The notes beneath the pieces are model-generated. The model did not search any database. It was not told where the DNA came from and was given only the letters and a program-made list of their open reading frames with translations. Made by a program: the position numbers and the translations under genes. Shown piece after piece: positions 33,418 through 42,423 of a DNA stretch of 64,000 nucleotides (positions are counted from its first letter, which is position 1; the number at the start of each line of letters is the position of its first letter). Source of the stretch: Stutzerimonas stutzeri (GTDB taxonomy: Bacteria; Pseudomonadota; Gammaproteobacteria; Pseudomonadales; Pseudomonadaceae); assembly GCA_002387205.1 (NCBI GenBank), contig DGLA01000016.1:376358-440357 (forward strand), given 5' to 3'.

Positions 33418-34203
33418 ATGCTTCCAGCATTGTGGGTCAGCAAGACCGGTTTGTCCGCGCAGGACATGAACCTGACCACCATTTCCAACAACCTGGCCAA
33501 CGTGTCCACCACAGGCTTCAAGAAGGACCGGGCCGAGTTCCAGGACCTGCTCTACCAGATCCGTCGTCAGCCCGGCGGCCAGTCCAGCCAGGACAGCGAG
33601 CTGCCTTCTGGACTGCAGCTGGGTACCGGTGTGCGAATCGTCGGCACGCAGAAGCAGTTCACTGCCGGCAGTCTGCAGACCACCGAGCAACCGCTCGACA
33701 TGGCCATCAACGGTCGCGGTTTCTTTCAGGTACTGCTGCCGGACGGCACAGTGTCCTACTCGCGTGACGGCAGTTTCCATCTGAACGCTGAAGGCCAGAT
33801 CGTGACCTCCAACGGTTATTCTCTGGAGCCGGCCATTGTCGTGCCGCCGGAAACCCAGACCTTTACCGTGGGCGAGGACGGCACTGTATCCGTCACCACG
33901 CTGGGCAACCCGGCTCCACAGATCATCGGCAACATCCAGACCGCTGACTTCGTCAATCCGGCCGGCCTGCAGGCGATGGGCAGCAACCTCTTCCTGGAAA
34001 CCGCCGCCAGCGGCGCCCCGCAGGTGAGCACCCCCGGCCTCAACGGGCTGGGCACCGTGCTGCAGAACACCCTGGAAAACTCCAACGTCAGTGTGGTCGA
34101 GGAGCTGGTGAACATGATCACCACCCAGCGCGCCTACGAGATGAACTCGAAAGTCATCTCCACGGCCGATCAGATGCTGTCCTTCGTCACCCAGCAGCTG
34201 TAA
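33418..34203 (+). CDS. flgG: Flagellar distal rod protein FlgG
   Basis: A 261-residue distal rod subunit, with LTTISNNLANVSTTGFKKDRAEF near residue 20 and the C-terminal LVNMITTQRAYEMNSKVI helix. It forms the drive shaft through the P and L rings and lies between flgF and flgH. Confidence 0.96.
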   Translation: MLPALWVSKTGLSAQDMNLTTISNNLANVSTTGFKKDRAEFQDLLYQIRRQPGGQSSQDSELPSGLQLGTGVRIVGTQKQFTAGSLQTTEQPLDMAINGRGFFQVLLPDGTVSYSRDGSFHLNAEGQIVTSNGYSLEPAIVVPPETQTFTVGEDGTVSVTTLGNPAPQIIGNIQTADFVNPAGLQAMGSNLFLETAASGAPQVSTPGLNGLGTVLQNTLENSNVSVVEELVNMITTQRAYEMNSKVISTADQMLSFVTQQL

Positions 34204-34233
34204 CAGCTGTCAGCCTGCTGGATTGAGGTGAAT

Positions 34234-34926
34234 ATGCGCCGCTTGTCCATTCTTCCGCTGATGTCTGCCGTGATCCTGACTGGATGCATGGCGCCGGCCG
34301 CGAAGCCCAATGATCCGTACTACTCGCCGGTTCTGCCGCGTACGCCGCTGCCCGCTGCGCAGAACAACGGCGCGATCTACCAGGCGGGCTTCGAGACCAA
34401 TCTGTACGACGATCGGAAGGCATACCGGGTCGGTGACATCATTACCGTCACGCTCAACGAGAAGACCCAGGCGAGCAAGAATTCGAACTCGAAGATCTCC
34501 AAGGAGAGCAGCGCGAATATCGGTCTCGGCTCGCTGTTTGGCGGCGCCGTTTCGATGGCCAATCCGCTGACCGGCAACAGCATGAGTCTGGGTGCGGAAT
34601 ATGACGCGTCACGCGACACCTCCGGCTCCGGTCAGGCGGGGCAGAGCAACAGCCTCTCCGGCTCGATAACCGTTACCGTCTCGGATGTGTTGCCCAACGG
34701 CATTCTGGCGATCCGCGGTGAGAAGTGGATGACGCTCAACACGGGCGACGAGCTGGTGCGTATCGCTGGCCTGATACGGTCGGACGATATCGCCACCGAC
34801 AACACCGTGCCGTCGACCCGTATCGCTGACGCACGCATCACTTATTCCGGTACCGGCGCCTTTGCCGATGCCAGCCAGCCCGGTTGGCTGGATCGCTTCT
34901 TCATCAGCCCGTTGTGGCCGTTCTAA
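34234..34926 (+). CDS. flgH: Flagellar L-ring lipoprotein FlgH
   Basis: A 230-residue outer-membrane lipoprotein. The lipobox LTGC lies at residues ~15-18, so it is cleaved and acylated there. The family segments YRVGDIITVTLNEKTQASKN and RGEKWMTLNTGDE are present. I took the ATG at 34234, preceded by GAGGTG; a GTG two codons upstream is possible. It forms the bushing in the outer membrane. Confidence 0.95.
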   Translation: MRRLSILPLMSAVILTGCMAPAAKPNDPYYSPVLPRTPLPAAQNNGAIYQAGFETNLYDDRKAYRVGDIITVTLNEKTQASKNSNSKISKESSANIGLGSLFGGAVSMANPLTGNSMSLGAEYDASRDTSGSGQAGQSNSLSGSITVTVSDVLPNGILAIRGEKWMTLNTGDELVRIAGLIRSDDIATDNTVPSTRIADARITYSGTGAFADASQPGWLDRFFISPLWPF

Positions 34927-34938
34927 GCAGGTGCATGC

Positions 34939-36042
34939 ATGAAATTGTTCAGCTCGATCGTAGTTGCATTGCTGTGCCTGGCCGCTGCTCATGCTCACGC
35001 CGAGCGGCTGAAGGACATCGCAACCATTCAGGGCGTGCGTAGCAACCAGTTGATCGGCTACGGCCTGGTGGTGGGCCTCAATGGCAGCGGTGACCAGACC
35101 ACTCAGACGCCATTCACCGTGCAGACCTTCAACAACATGATGGCGCAGTTCGGCATCAAGGTTCCGGCCGGTGGCAATGTGCAGCTGAAGAACGTGGCTG
35201 CCGTATCGATTCATGCCGAGCTCCCGCCGTTTGCCAAACCGGGCCAGACCATCGACATCACGGTGTCCTCGATCGGTAACGCCAAGAGCCTGCGTGGAGG
35301 CAGCCTCTTGATGGCGCCGCTCAAGGGCATCGACGGCAACGTTTACGCCATCGCCCAGGGCAATCTGGTGGTGGGCGGTTTCGATGCGGGGGGCGCGGAT
35401 GGTTCGCGGATCACCGTCAACATTCCGTCCGCCGGTCGGATACCCGGTGGGGCGACTGTGGAGCGGCCAGTGCCGAGCGCATTCAACCAGGGCACGACCC
35501 TGACGATGAATCTCAATCGGCCGGATTTCACCACGGCCAAGAACATCGTCGATCACATCAACGAGTTGCTCGGCCCCGGCGTGGCGCAGGCGCTTGATGG
35601 CGGCTCGATCAGCATTACGGCACCGCTGGACCCAAGCCAGCGCGTCGACTACCTGTCGATCCTGGAAAACCTTGAGGTCGACGTCGGCCAGGCAGTTGCG
35701 AAGGTCATCATCAATTCGCGTACCGGCACCATCGTGATCGGCCAGAACGTGCGCGTTCAGCCTGCAGCCGTGACTCATGGCAGCCTGACCGTGACCATCT
35801 CCGAAGATCCGCAGGTCAGCCAACCGAACCCGCTTTCGGACGGCCAGACCGTGGTCGTTCCCAACTCCAAGGTGAAGGCGGAGCAAGAAGCCAAACCGAT
35901 GTTCAAGTTCGGCCCCGGTACAACGCTGGATGAGATCGTCCGTGCCGTGAACCAGGTAGGCGCTGCCCCTAGCGACCTGATGGCCATCCTGGAGGCGCTC
36001 AAGCAAGCCGGTGCGCTGCAGGCCGATCTGATCGTGATTTGA
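34939..36042 (+). CDS. flgI: Flagellar P-ring protein FlgI
   Basis: A 367-residue periplasmic ring protein with a signal peptide cleaved near AHAHA and the family start ERLKDIATIQGVRSNQLIG, then LVVGLNGSGDQT. It assembles around the distal rod with help from FlgA. Length equals the family norm. Confidence 0.96.
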   Translation: MKLFSSIVVALLCLAAAHAHAERLKDIATIQGVRSNQLIGYGLVVGLNGSGDQTTQTPFTVQTFNNMMAQFGIKVPAGGNVQLKNVAAVSIHAELPPFAKPGQTIDITVSSIGNAKSLRGGSLLMAPLKGIDGNVYAIAQGNLVVGGFDAGGADGSRITVNIPSAGRIPGGATVERPVPSAFNQGTTLTMNLNRPDFTTAKNIVDHINELLGPGVAQALDGGSISITAPLDPSQRVDYLSILENLEVDVGQAVAKVIINSRTGTIVIGQNVRVQPAAVTHGSLTVTISEDPQVSQPNPLSDGQTVVVPNSKVKAEQEAKPMFKFGPGTTLDEIVRAVNQVGAAPSDLMAILEALKQAGALQADLIVI

Positions 36043-36053
36043 GGGACAGGGAC

Positions 36054-37247
36054 ATGGAAAACCGTCTGGGACTGGGTCGGCGCACCCCTGATAGCGGAAG
36101 CTACTCCGACCTCAATCGGCTCAACCAGCTCAAGGTCGGCAAGGACCGCGATGGCGCGGAGAACGTGCGCAAGGTCGCGCAAGAGTTCGAGTCCCTGTTC
36201 ATGAACGAGATGCTCAAGTCGATGCGTTCGGCCACGGAAGTCATGTCCAAGGACAATCCGTTCAACAGCCAGGCCAGCAAGCAGTACCAGGACATGCACG
36301 ACCAGCAACTCTCCGTCACGCTGTCCAAGGAAGGTGGTGGCATCGGGCTCGCCGACGTGCTGATTCGCCAGTTGAGCAAGCAGCAGGAGCCCACCGAAAA
36401 GCCGAATCCTTTTGCTCAGGCTGAGCGGGCAGAAGGTTCGCAACGGTCAAGCCAGCCCACTACCGCGGTCATCAAGGCAGATTCGGCCCGTAACGACGTG
36501 CAGATGCTCAATCAGCGTCGTCTCGCGCTGCCGGGTCGATTAGCCGAGCGTTTGCCTGCGCAGGTGACAAACGCCAGTTCACCGGTCGACCAGATCCGCC
36601 TAGACGGCAAGGCCAGGCCGCTGGTCGATATCGACTGGAAACCGGCCACCGTTTTCGCTGCACCTCAAGACACAGCTTTAACTATCAATGGCGTCGACGC
36701 TGCGGTCCCAGCTGCACCAGGCAAGGCGCGCTTCAGCTCGCCTTCCGAATTCATCGCCACCATGTTGCCCATGGCGGAAAAAGCGGCAAAACGCCTCGGT
36801 ATAGAGCCGCGTTTTTTGGTAGCCCAGGCCGCGTTGGAAACCGGCTGGGGCAAGTCGATGATCAAGCAGAAGGATGGCAGTAACAGCCACAACCTGTTCG
36901 GCATAAAGTCCAACGGCTGGGACGGTGAGTCTGCGAAGGTCACCACTACTGAATACGTCAACGGCAAGGCCACCAAGCAGGTTGCGGGCTTTCGTGCCTA
37001 TGACTCGTTCGAGCAGAGCTTCAACGATTACGTACGGCTGCTGGAAAGCAACGATCGCTACAAGCCAGCGATCCAGGTAGCCAGCGCATCCGGTGACTCG
37101 GAGCGTTTCGTCAACGAACTGCAGCGGGCCGGCTATGCGACCGACCCGCAATATGCGCGCAAGATCAATCAGATCGCCCGCAAAGTGCAGACCTATCAGA
37201 CTATTGCTGACGCCAGTACGGCGCCCGCCATGCGGACTCGAGGTTAA
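36054..37247 (+). CDS. flgJ: Flagellar rod-capping protein and peptidoglycan hydrolase FlgJ
   Basis: A 397-residue bifunctional protein. The N-terminal part (residues ~1-110; VAQEFESLFMNEMLKSMR) is the rod cap; a variable linker follows; the C-terminal glucosaminidase domain (residues ~230-390) has QAALETGWGKS with the catalytic glutamate and SHNLFGIK. It cuts peptidoglycan so that the rod can pass. I used the ATG at 36054, since the longer frame starts with TTG inside the flgI stop region. Confidence 0.94.
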   Translation: MENRLGLGRRTPDSGSYSDLNRLNQLKVGKDRDGAENVRKVAQEFESLFMNEMLKSMRSATEVMSKDNPFNSQASKQYQDMHDQQLSVTLSKEGGGIGLADVLIRQLSKQQEPTEKPNPFAQAERAEGSQRSSQPTTAVIKADSARNDVQMLNQRRLALPGRLAERLPAQVTNASSPVDQIRLDGKARPLVDIDWKPATVFAAPQDTALTINGVDAAVPAAPGKARFSSPSEFIATMLPMAEKAAKRLGIEPRFLVAQAALETGWGKSMIKQKDGSNSHNLFGIKSNGWDGESAKVTTTEYVNGKATKQVAGFRAYDSFEQSFNDYVRLLESNDRYKPAIQVASASGDSERFVNELQRAGYATDPQYARKINQIARKVQTYQTIADASTAPAMRTRG

Positions 37248-37249
37248 TC

Positions 37250-39328
37250 ATGGCCGACCTGTTGAATATTGGCCTGTCCGGCCTGAGCGCCAGCAAGAGC
37301 CAGTTGTCCATTACTGGCCACAACATCAGCAACGTCAATACACCGGGTTTCAGCCGGCAAGACGCCTCGCAAGCGACTCGTACGCCACAGTTCAGTGGCG
37401 CAGGGTACGTGGGCTCGGGCACGACACTGGTAGAGATCCGTCGCAGTTACAGCGAGTTCCTGACCAGTCAGCTGCGCAGCAGCACGTCGCTCAGCAGCGA
37501 TGTTGAAGCCTATAAGAGCCAGATCGACCAGCTCGATTCCCTGCTCGCTGGCAGCACGACCGGCATCACGCCCTCGTTGCAAAAGTTTTTCTCTGCCCTG
37601 CAAACCGCTGCGGAAGACCCAGCCAACATACCCGCGCGTCAGCTGGTACTGGCCGAAGCCGAAGGGCTCGCCCGTCGATTCAATACTGTGTCGGACCGAC
37701 TTACTGAACAGAACAACTTCACTAACAAGCAGATGGCGGCGGTAACTGATCAGATCAATCGCCTGGCAGGTAGCATTGGCAGCTTGAACAATTCGATCGC
37801 GATCGCTTCGGCAAACGGCCAGCAGCCCAACGACTTGCTGGATGCTCGGGACGAGGCCGTTCGGCAGTTGTCGACATACATCGGCGTCAGCGTGACGCCA
37901 CAAGATGACAACAGTTTCAATATTTCAGTGGGTAGCGGGCAGCCTTTGGTAGTTGGCAGTACCGTCAGTCAACTGAAGGTCGTGCCGGGACAGAGCGATC
38001 CCAATCGCCATGAAATTCGATTTTTGAGTGGGCAGTCGGAGCAGGGCATTACCTCGCAGATTTCCGGAGGTGAGCTGGGCGGGCTGATTCGCTATCGCGA
38101 GGAAGTGCTGGACCCGACGATGAACTCGCTGGGACGGCTGGCGCTGGCTGTGAGTGATCAGGTCAATACCCAGTTGGGACAGGGGTTGGATCTGAAGGGT
38201 AACGTCGGCGAGGCGCTGTTCGGCGATTACAATAGTGCTGCACTGATGGCGCTTCGTGCTACACCGTTCAGCGATAATCCTTCGCTCAAAGTGGCAAGCC
38301 CCGATGTTGCGGCTGATGCGTCTCTGAAAATTACCGAAACTAGCCTGCTCACCATTAGCGATTATCGCCTAGAGCGTGCAGGTACTGGTTACACCGCGCG
38401 CCGCTTGAGCGACGGTGAACCCATTACCGTCTCGCCGGTGCTCGATGAAGGCGGCCAGCCGGTACTGAATGCTGATAAGAATCCGCTTTTGCGATTTACC
38501 GACTCGACTGGCCGGGATCAGGGATTTCAAGTGAGTGTGAGCGGGGCGGTGGCAGACGGAGATCGTTTTGTTCTGCAGCCCACGCGGCGCGGTGCCTCCG
38601 AGATTTCCGTGCAATTGAACCAAGCGGATCAGCTTGCTTTTGCTGCGCCTGTGCGTGCTGCTAGCGACCCGCAGAATGCCGGCACCGGAGTTATCAGCCA
38701 GCCGGATCTAGTAATGCTTCCTGAGAGTATGACAGTCAAAGACGCGCTTTCTGAACTGGCAGTTAATCTGTCGTTTACCAGTAGTAGTGGCCTGTTTAGC
38801 GGAGTTGGAGCCGTCATAACTAGGGTAACGCTCGGTCCTGATGGTTATGTAGCGGCCGATGACGCAACCTACAAGCAAGGCGAAATAAACACATATCAGC
38901 TCGAGCAAAATGGAACTGTTTTGCGTTTTACAGTCGGCGGACGCCTTTCAAATACTGACTCATTTAATGTTCAGTTCAACACTAGCGGCGTCTCGGATAA
39001 CCGCAACGCGCTAAAGCTGGTCGATCTGCAAACCAAGCAGACCATCGGCGTGACGGGTGGGGTAGCTGGCTCAGGCTTCAGCTTTACCGATGGCTACGGC
39101 GAACTGGTCGAGCGCGTCGGCACCCTGACTGCCCAAGCCCGTATGGACAGCGAAGCTACTGGCGCAATCCTCAAGCAGGCCACCGACAACCGAGACTCGC
39201 TTTCCGCCGTGAATCTGGATGAAGAAGCCGCCAACCTGATCAAATTCGAGCAGTACTACAACGCTTCTGCACAGATCATTCAAGTTGCCCGCTCATTGTT
39301 CGATACATTGATCAGCACCTTCAGGTAA
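37250..39328 (+). CDS. flgK: Flagellar hook-filament junction protein FlgK
   Basis: A 692-residue junction subunit that starts 2 bases after flgJ. The N-terminal ADLLNIGLSGLSASKSQL and HNISNVNTPGFSRQ, and the C-terminal DEEAANLIKFEQYYNASAQI helix, are typical. The centre, encoded by about 38701-39000, is lower in GC (about 48%, falling to 43%) than the flanks, as expected for an exposed and fast-changing domain. It is a client of FlgN. Confidence 0.94.
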   Translation: MADLLNIGLSGLSASKSQLSITGHNISNVNTPGFSRQDASQATRTPQFSGAGYVGSGTTLVEIRRSYSEFLTSQLRSSTSLSSDVEAYKSQIDQLDSLLAGSTTGITPSLQKFFSALQTAAEDPANIPARQLVLAEAEGLARRFNTVSDRLTEQNNFTNKQMAAVTDQINRLAGSIGSLNNSIAIASANGQQPNDLLDARDEAVRQLSTYIGVSVTPQDDNSFNISVGSGQPLVVGSTVSQLKVVPGQSDPNRHEIRFLSGQSEQGITSQISGGELGGLIRYREEVLDPTMNSLGRLALAVSDQVNTQLGQGLDLKGNVGEALFGDYNSAALMALRATPFSDNPSLKVASPDVAADASLKITETSLLTISDYRLERAGTGYTARRLSDGEPITVSPVLDEGGQPVLNADKNPLLRFTDSTGRDQGFQVSVSGAVADGDRFVLQPTRRGASEISVQLNQADQLAFAAPVRAASDPQNAGTGVISQPDLVMLPESMTVKDALSELAVNLSFTSSSGLFSGVGAVITRVTLGPDGYVAADDATYKQGEINTYQLEQNGTVLRFTVGGRLSNTDSFNVQFNTSGVSDNRNALKLVDLQTKQTIGVTGGVAGSGFSFTDGYGELVERVGTLTAQARMDSEATGAILKQATDNRDSLSAVNLDEEAANLIKFEQYYNASAQIIQVARSLFDTLISTFR

Positions 39329-39339
39329 CAGGCCCGATT

Positions 39340-40608
39340 ATGCGCATCTCGACTTTGCAAGCGTTCAATAATGGCGTAACCGGTATTCAGCGAAACTACT
39401 CCAACGCCACGCGGACCCAGGAGCAGATCAGTACGGGTAATCGAATCCTGACGCCTGCCGACGACCCGGTTGCGTCTGTTCGCTTGCTGCAGCTGGAGCA
39501 GCAACAAAGCGTGTTGGGCCAATACGATGCCAACCTGACGGCGGCAAAGAACAGCCTGACCCAGGAGGAGGTGACGCTCAATTCCGTCAATACCGTGCTT
39601 CAACGTGTCCGTGAGCTGGCGGTACAAGCAGGCAACGGCGCCCTCGATCCGCAAGACCGCAAATCCATCGCGGCGGAACTGGGGGAAAGAGAGGATGAAC
39701 TGCTGTCTTTGATGAACACACGCAACGCGCGCGGGGAATATCTTTTTTCTGGCTTTCAAGGCAAGACTCAGCCGTTCGTTCGCGCCGCCGATGGCAGTTA
39801 CAGCTATCAGGGCGACGAAGGACAGCGGAAGTTACAGATCGCCAGCTCGCTAAATATCCCGATCAGCGATAACGGTAAATCGATTTTCGAAAACGTGACG
39901 AATGCCGGGCGCATGTCCAGCTCCATTAGCCCGCAGACCTCTACCTTGCGTGTGTCCGCCCCGTTGGTACAGGATGAAGTTGCGTTCAGTGCCTTTCCCA
40001 ACGCGGGAATCGAAGTGGTATTCAACGCGGCACCAGACGAAAAAAGCTACAAGGTGTTCGAAGCGGGCGCTGACGTGACCACTGCCACGCCGCTCGCGAC
40101 GAACAGCGTGGATGCAGACGCAAGCAAGTCGGATAAGCTCGTTTTTGCCGGGGTCGCCTTGCAGTTCGATGGCGTGCCGGCTGGCGGCGAGCGCATCGCG
40201 GTGGCCGCAAAGACCAATACCGATCCGGTGACGGGAGTAGTGAGCGCGGAAAACAAACAAGGCATCCTCGACACGATCGCCAACCTCCGCTCCGCACTGG
40301 AAAACCCCTCCACAGGCAGCACCGGCGTGCGCGACGCCGTTGCCGTTGCCTTAACCAACCTCGACCACGGCATGGTCAGTGTGGACCAGGCCCGCGGCAA
40401 CATCGGTGCCCGTCTGAACGTCATCGAGACCACCCAGACCGATAATCAGGACGTCACGCTGGTCAACAAAGGCGTTCAGGCGGAGTTGCGTGAGCTGGAC
40501 TATGCCGAAGCGTTGTCCAGGCTATCCCTGCAAACGGTCGTGCTTGAAGCCGCACAGCAAAGCTACGTCAAGATTGCTGGCTTGAGCCTGTTCAACGTCA
40601 TGCGCTGA
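39340..40608 (+). CDS. flgL: Flagellar hook-filament junction protein FlgL
   Basis: A 422-residue junction protein related to flagellin. It has the flagellin-type N-terminus (STLQAFNNGVTGIQRNYSN, then ISTGNRILTPADDPVASVRLL) and a C-terminal helix ending in SYVKIAGLSLFNVMR. It ends the flgF-flgL operon; no fliC follows in this window. Confidence 0.94.
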   Translation: MRISTLQAFNNGVTGIQRNYSNATRTQEQISTGNRILTPADDPVASVRLLQLEQQQSVLGQYDANLTAAKNSLTQEEVTLNSVNTVLQRVRELAVQAGNGALDPQDRKSIAAELGEREDELLSLMNTRNARGEYLFSGFQGKTQPFVRAADGSYSYQGDEGQRKLQIASSLNIPISDNGKSIFENVTNAGRMSSSISPQTSTLRVSAPLVQDEVAFSAFPNAGIEVVFNAAPDEKSYKVFEAGADVTTATPLATNSVDADASKSDKLVFAGVALQFDGVPAGGERIAVAAKTNTDPVTGVVSAENKQGILDTIANLRSALENPSTGSTGVRDAVAVALTNLDHGMVSVDQARGNIGARLNVIETTQTDNQDVTLVNKGVQAELRELDYAEALSRLSLQTVVLEAAQQSYVKIAGLSLFNVMR

Positions 40609-40652
40609 TAGCGCGGAGCTGATCACATTACTGAAAATATCAGGTTTGACTT

Positions 40653-40681
40653 GCCTGGTTCGCTAATTAAAGTGACCAGGC
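40653..40681 (+). other. Inverted repeat between flgL and the comEA-like gene
   Basis: GCCTGGT (40653-40659) and ACCAGGC (40675-40681) are complementary with a 15-base AT-rich spacer. It may be a weak terminator for flgL or an operator before the comEA-like gene. Confidence 0.35.
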
Positions 40682-40729
40682 GGCGCACGGAGTACCGCGC
40701 CGGTAAGTCAACAATCAAAGGACTGTGAA

Positions 40730-41044
40730 ATGATCAAATCAGTTATTTCCGCTACGCTTTTCGCGCTGCTCACCAGCGTATCCATCGGCTCCTATGCAGC
40801 CCCATCCGAGCCCGTCGAACCCGCCAGTGTGGCTATCGCTCAGGTCAGTGCAATTGATCTCAACACTGCTGACGCCGAAACGCTTACGCGTGAACTCAAG
40901 GGAATTGGTTCGACAAAAGCCAAAGCAATTGTGGATTATCGTGAAGCGCACGGCCCCTTCAGCTCGGTTGACGACCTGCTTGAAGTCAAAGGTATCGGCG
41001 CTGCGACACTGGAAAAGAATCGTACCAAGCTGACCGTCCATTGA
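40730..41044 (+). CDS. ComEA-family helix-hairpin-helix protein
   Basis: A 104-residue exported protein with a signal peptide (VISATLFALLTSVSIGSYAA) and a helix-hairpin-helix pair in the C-terminal 65 residues (IDLNTADAETLTRELKGIGSTKA and VDDLLEVKGIGAATLEK). Such proteins bind DNA in the periplasm during natural transformation; P. stutzeri relatives are naturally competent, so a role in DNA uptake is reasonable but inferred. A terminator follows. Confidence 0.85.
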   Translation: MIKSVISATLFALLTSVSIGSYAAPSEPVEPASVAIAQVSAIDLNTADAETLTRELKGIGSTKAKAIVDYREAHGPFSSVDDLLEVKGIGAATLEKNRTKLTVH

Positions 41045-41062
41045 TGCGGTCAAGTTAGTAAG

Positions 41063-41089
41063 AAGGCCGGTCTCAGTACCGGCCTTTTT
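41063..41089 (+). terminator. Rho-independent terminator after the comEA-like gene
   Basis: A 9-base stem AAGGCCGGT/ACCGGCCTT with a six-base loop followed by a thymine run. Confidence 0.92.
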
Positions 41090-41261
41090 GTTTTCCGCTG
41101 TACCTCAGCACTGTGACCCCAGTCCTCGCCCTAAACGCTATACGGTCAGCTGATTGCCGAACACCATCGGCCGTAGCGCTGTCCCAGTTAGAACGCTTAG
41201 GCTGGCATGTACAGGCCAGAAGTTGCTTAAAATGTCTTAAAAAATCGTTGACACGAGCGGG

Positions 41262-41270
41262 TTATACACA
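41262..41270 (+). promoter_or_regulatory. DnaA box 1
   Basis: TTATACACA, a perfect match to the DnaA consensus TTATNCACA. Confidence 0.55.
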
Positions 41271-41363
41271 TTCGGCAAGGCGCACTGAGCGCAGCCGGTG
41301 CTTGGGCGAGAGGTGTCTAGAGTCGTTTCGTTAAGTTATTGATATTTCGAGCTTTTGGTTAAA

Positions 41364-41372
41364 TGTGTAAAA
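41364..41372 (-). promoter_or_regulatory. DnaA box 2
   Basis: TTTTACACA on the minus strand, which fits the relaxed consensus TTWTNCACA, inside an AT-rich patch. Confidence 0.45.
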
Positions 41373-41441
41373 ACTCGACAATCAGGCGGAGGCCCCGTCC
41401 AGCGGGTGTTTGAGACGGTCTTCCAGTAACTGTTCACAGTG

Positions 41442-41464
41442 TTATCCACAGGTTTTGTGGATAA
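41442..41464. promoter_or_regulatory. Inverted pair of perfect DnaA boxes
   Basis: TTATCCACA (41442-41450) and TGTGGATAA (41456-41464) form a perfect inverted pair with a five-base gap, ending 41 bases before the start codon of the DUF1232 gene. Both are high-affinity box sequences. Confidence 0.65.
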
Positions 41465-41505
41465 GCTGCCGGACCCAATCACGACGGCTATTGCGAGGGG
41501 TGTAT

Positions 41506-41967
41506 ATGAAAATGCCATGGAAATTTTTCAGGTATCTGCCTATTGCACAGCGCGTCCTGGCCAGGGGGCGGTTGCCAGCGGTATTGGTTGCGGTCGCGCG
41601 CAAGCGGTCATCGCGCGGCGGCTTGGTCAAGGGGCTAAAGGAAGATCTCAGCCTGTTGCAGTCGTTATGCGTGGCATGGTGGAAAGGCGAGTACCGGTCT
41701 GTCAGCAAGCCTGCGCTGGTGGCTGCAGTGGCGGGTCTTTTGTATTTCCTTTCGCCCATGGATGCTATCCCTGACTGGATCCCGGGGCTGGGATTTCTCG
41801 ACGACTTGGCCGTGTTGGGATGGGTAATGCGTAAGTGGTCAGGGGAGCTGGATGCATTCCGCACATGGCGCGATGGCCAGTCAAGCGAGGTGCTCGCTGA
41901 AATCGATCGATTGCCGGACACCGATGAACCATTGGCGGACGATGTCGGTAGCGCTCGCCCGCGTTGA
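41506..41967 (+). CDS. DUF1232 (YkvA-type) membrane-associated protein
   Basis: A 153-residue protein with a DUF1232 core: a hydrophobic helix (PALVAAVAGLLYFLSPMDAIPDWIPGLGFLDDLAVLGWVM, residues ~65-104), where the PxDxIPDxIP segment is the family mark. The function of the family is unknown. The start at 41506 has GAGGGG upstream. Immediately before it lie paired DnaA boxes, so its transcription may respond to DnaA. Confidence 0.82.
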   Translation: MKMPWKFFRYLPIAQRVLARGRLPAVLVAVARKRSSRGGLVKGLKEDLSLLQSLCVAWWKGEYRSVSKPALVAAVAGLLYFLSPMDAIPDWIPGLGFLDDLAVLGWVMRKWSGELDAFRTWRDGQSSEVLAEIDRLPDTDEPLADDVGSARPR

Positions 41968-42102
41968 TCCGGCTGGCAGGAGAGTGTCGATACCGGTGCG
42001 TGATGTTTCTGCCTGGGTTCTGGTTACTGCGGGCTCTTTGGCTAAAAATCGGCGCTGAGGCTGTTAAGATCGATTGTCTTGATCAACCCAGCGAGGTAGC
42101 GG

Positions 42103-42423
42103 ATGAGTATCCAAGTCATCATGCGTGACGGTCTGCCCGAATATGCGGTCGTACCGTGGGAAGAGTACCAGGCGCTGCTTGGCAAGGCCGGGCACGCCGC
42201 GACACAGGCCAGCACTACTGTCGCTACCAGCCTCCCTCGCTTCGCCGACCTGGCTTCAGTTCGAGAATCCAGAGGCTTGAGCCAGTCTGTGCTGGCGCAG
42301 TCCGTTGGCATCAGTCCAGCCTATCTGGCTCTCATCGAGAGCGGTGAGCGTGACCCCGGAGAGGCGATACGTCGCGCGCTGGCGCGGGCGCTGGAGATAT
42401 CGGGATGGGAGCAGGAAGCTTGA
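42103..42423 (+). CDS. Xre/Cro-type helix-turn-helix protein
   Basis: A 106-residue protein in two parts. Residues 1-40 (SIQVIMRDGLPEYAVVPWEEYQALLG) resemble the N-terminal segment of some antitoxin-like proteins; residues ~50-105 form a Cro-type helix-turn-helix (LASVRESRGLSQSVLAQSVGISPAYLALIESGERDPG). It is probably a transcriptional regulator. No toxin of a known class sits next to it; the following gene overlaps it by 19 bases. Role unknown. Confidence 0.72.
   Translation: MSIQVIMRDGLPEYAVVPWEEYQALLGKAGHAATQASTTVATSLPRFADLASVRESRGLSQSVLAQSVGISPAYLALIESGERDPGEAIRRALARALEISGWEQEA

Larger units (their letters stand above)
41045..41505 (+). other. Gene-free region with clustered DnaA boxes
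   Basis: About 460 bases with no convincing gene between the comEA-like gene and the DUF1232 gene. Apart from the terminator at its left end, it contains AT-rich patches (41225-41260 and 41330-41375) and four sites fitting the DnaA box TTWTNCACA (listed separately). It presumably also holds the promoter of the DUF1232 gene. Confidence 0.6.

Noticed and set aside
34609..36006. 465-residue minus-strand open frame opposite flgH-flgI
   Set aside because: Antisense across two certain genes and their junction; composition typical of shadows.
41221..41290. Housekeeping promoter around TTGACA at 41247
   Set aside because: TTGACA is present, but the only TATA-like hexamer is nine bases away, too close for a normal promoter.
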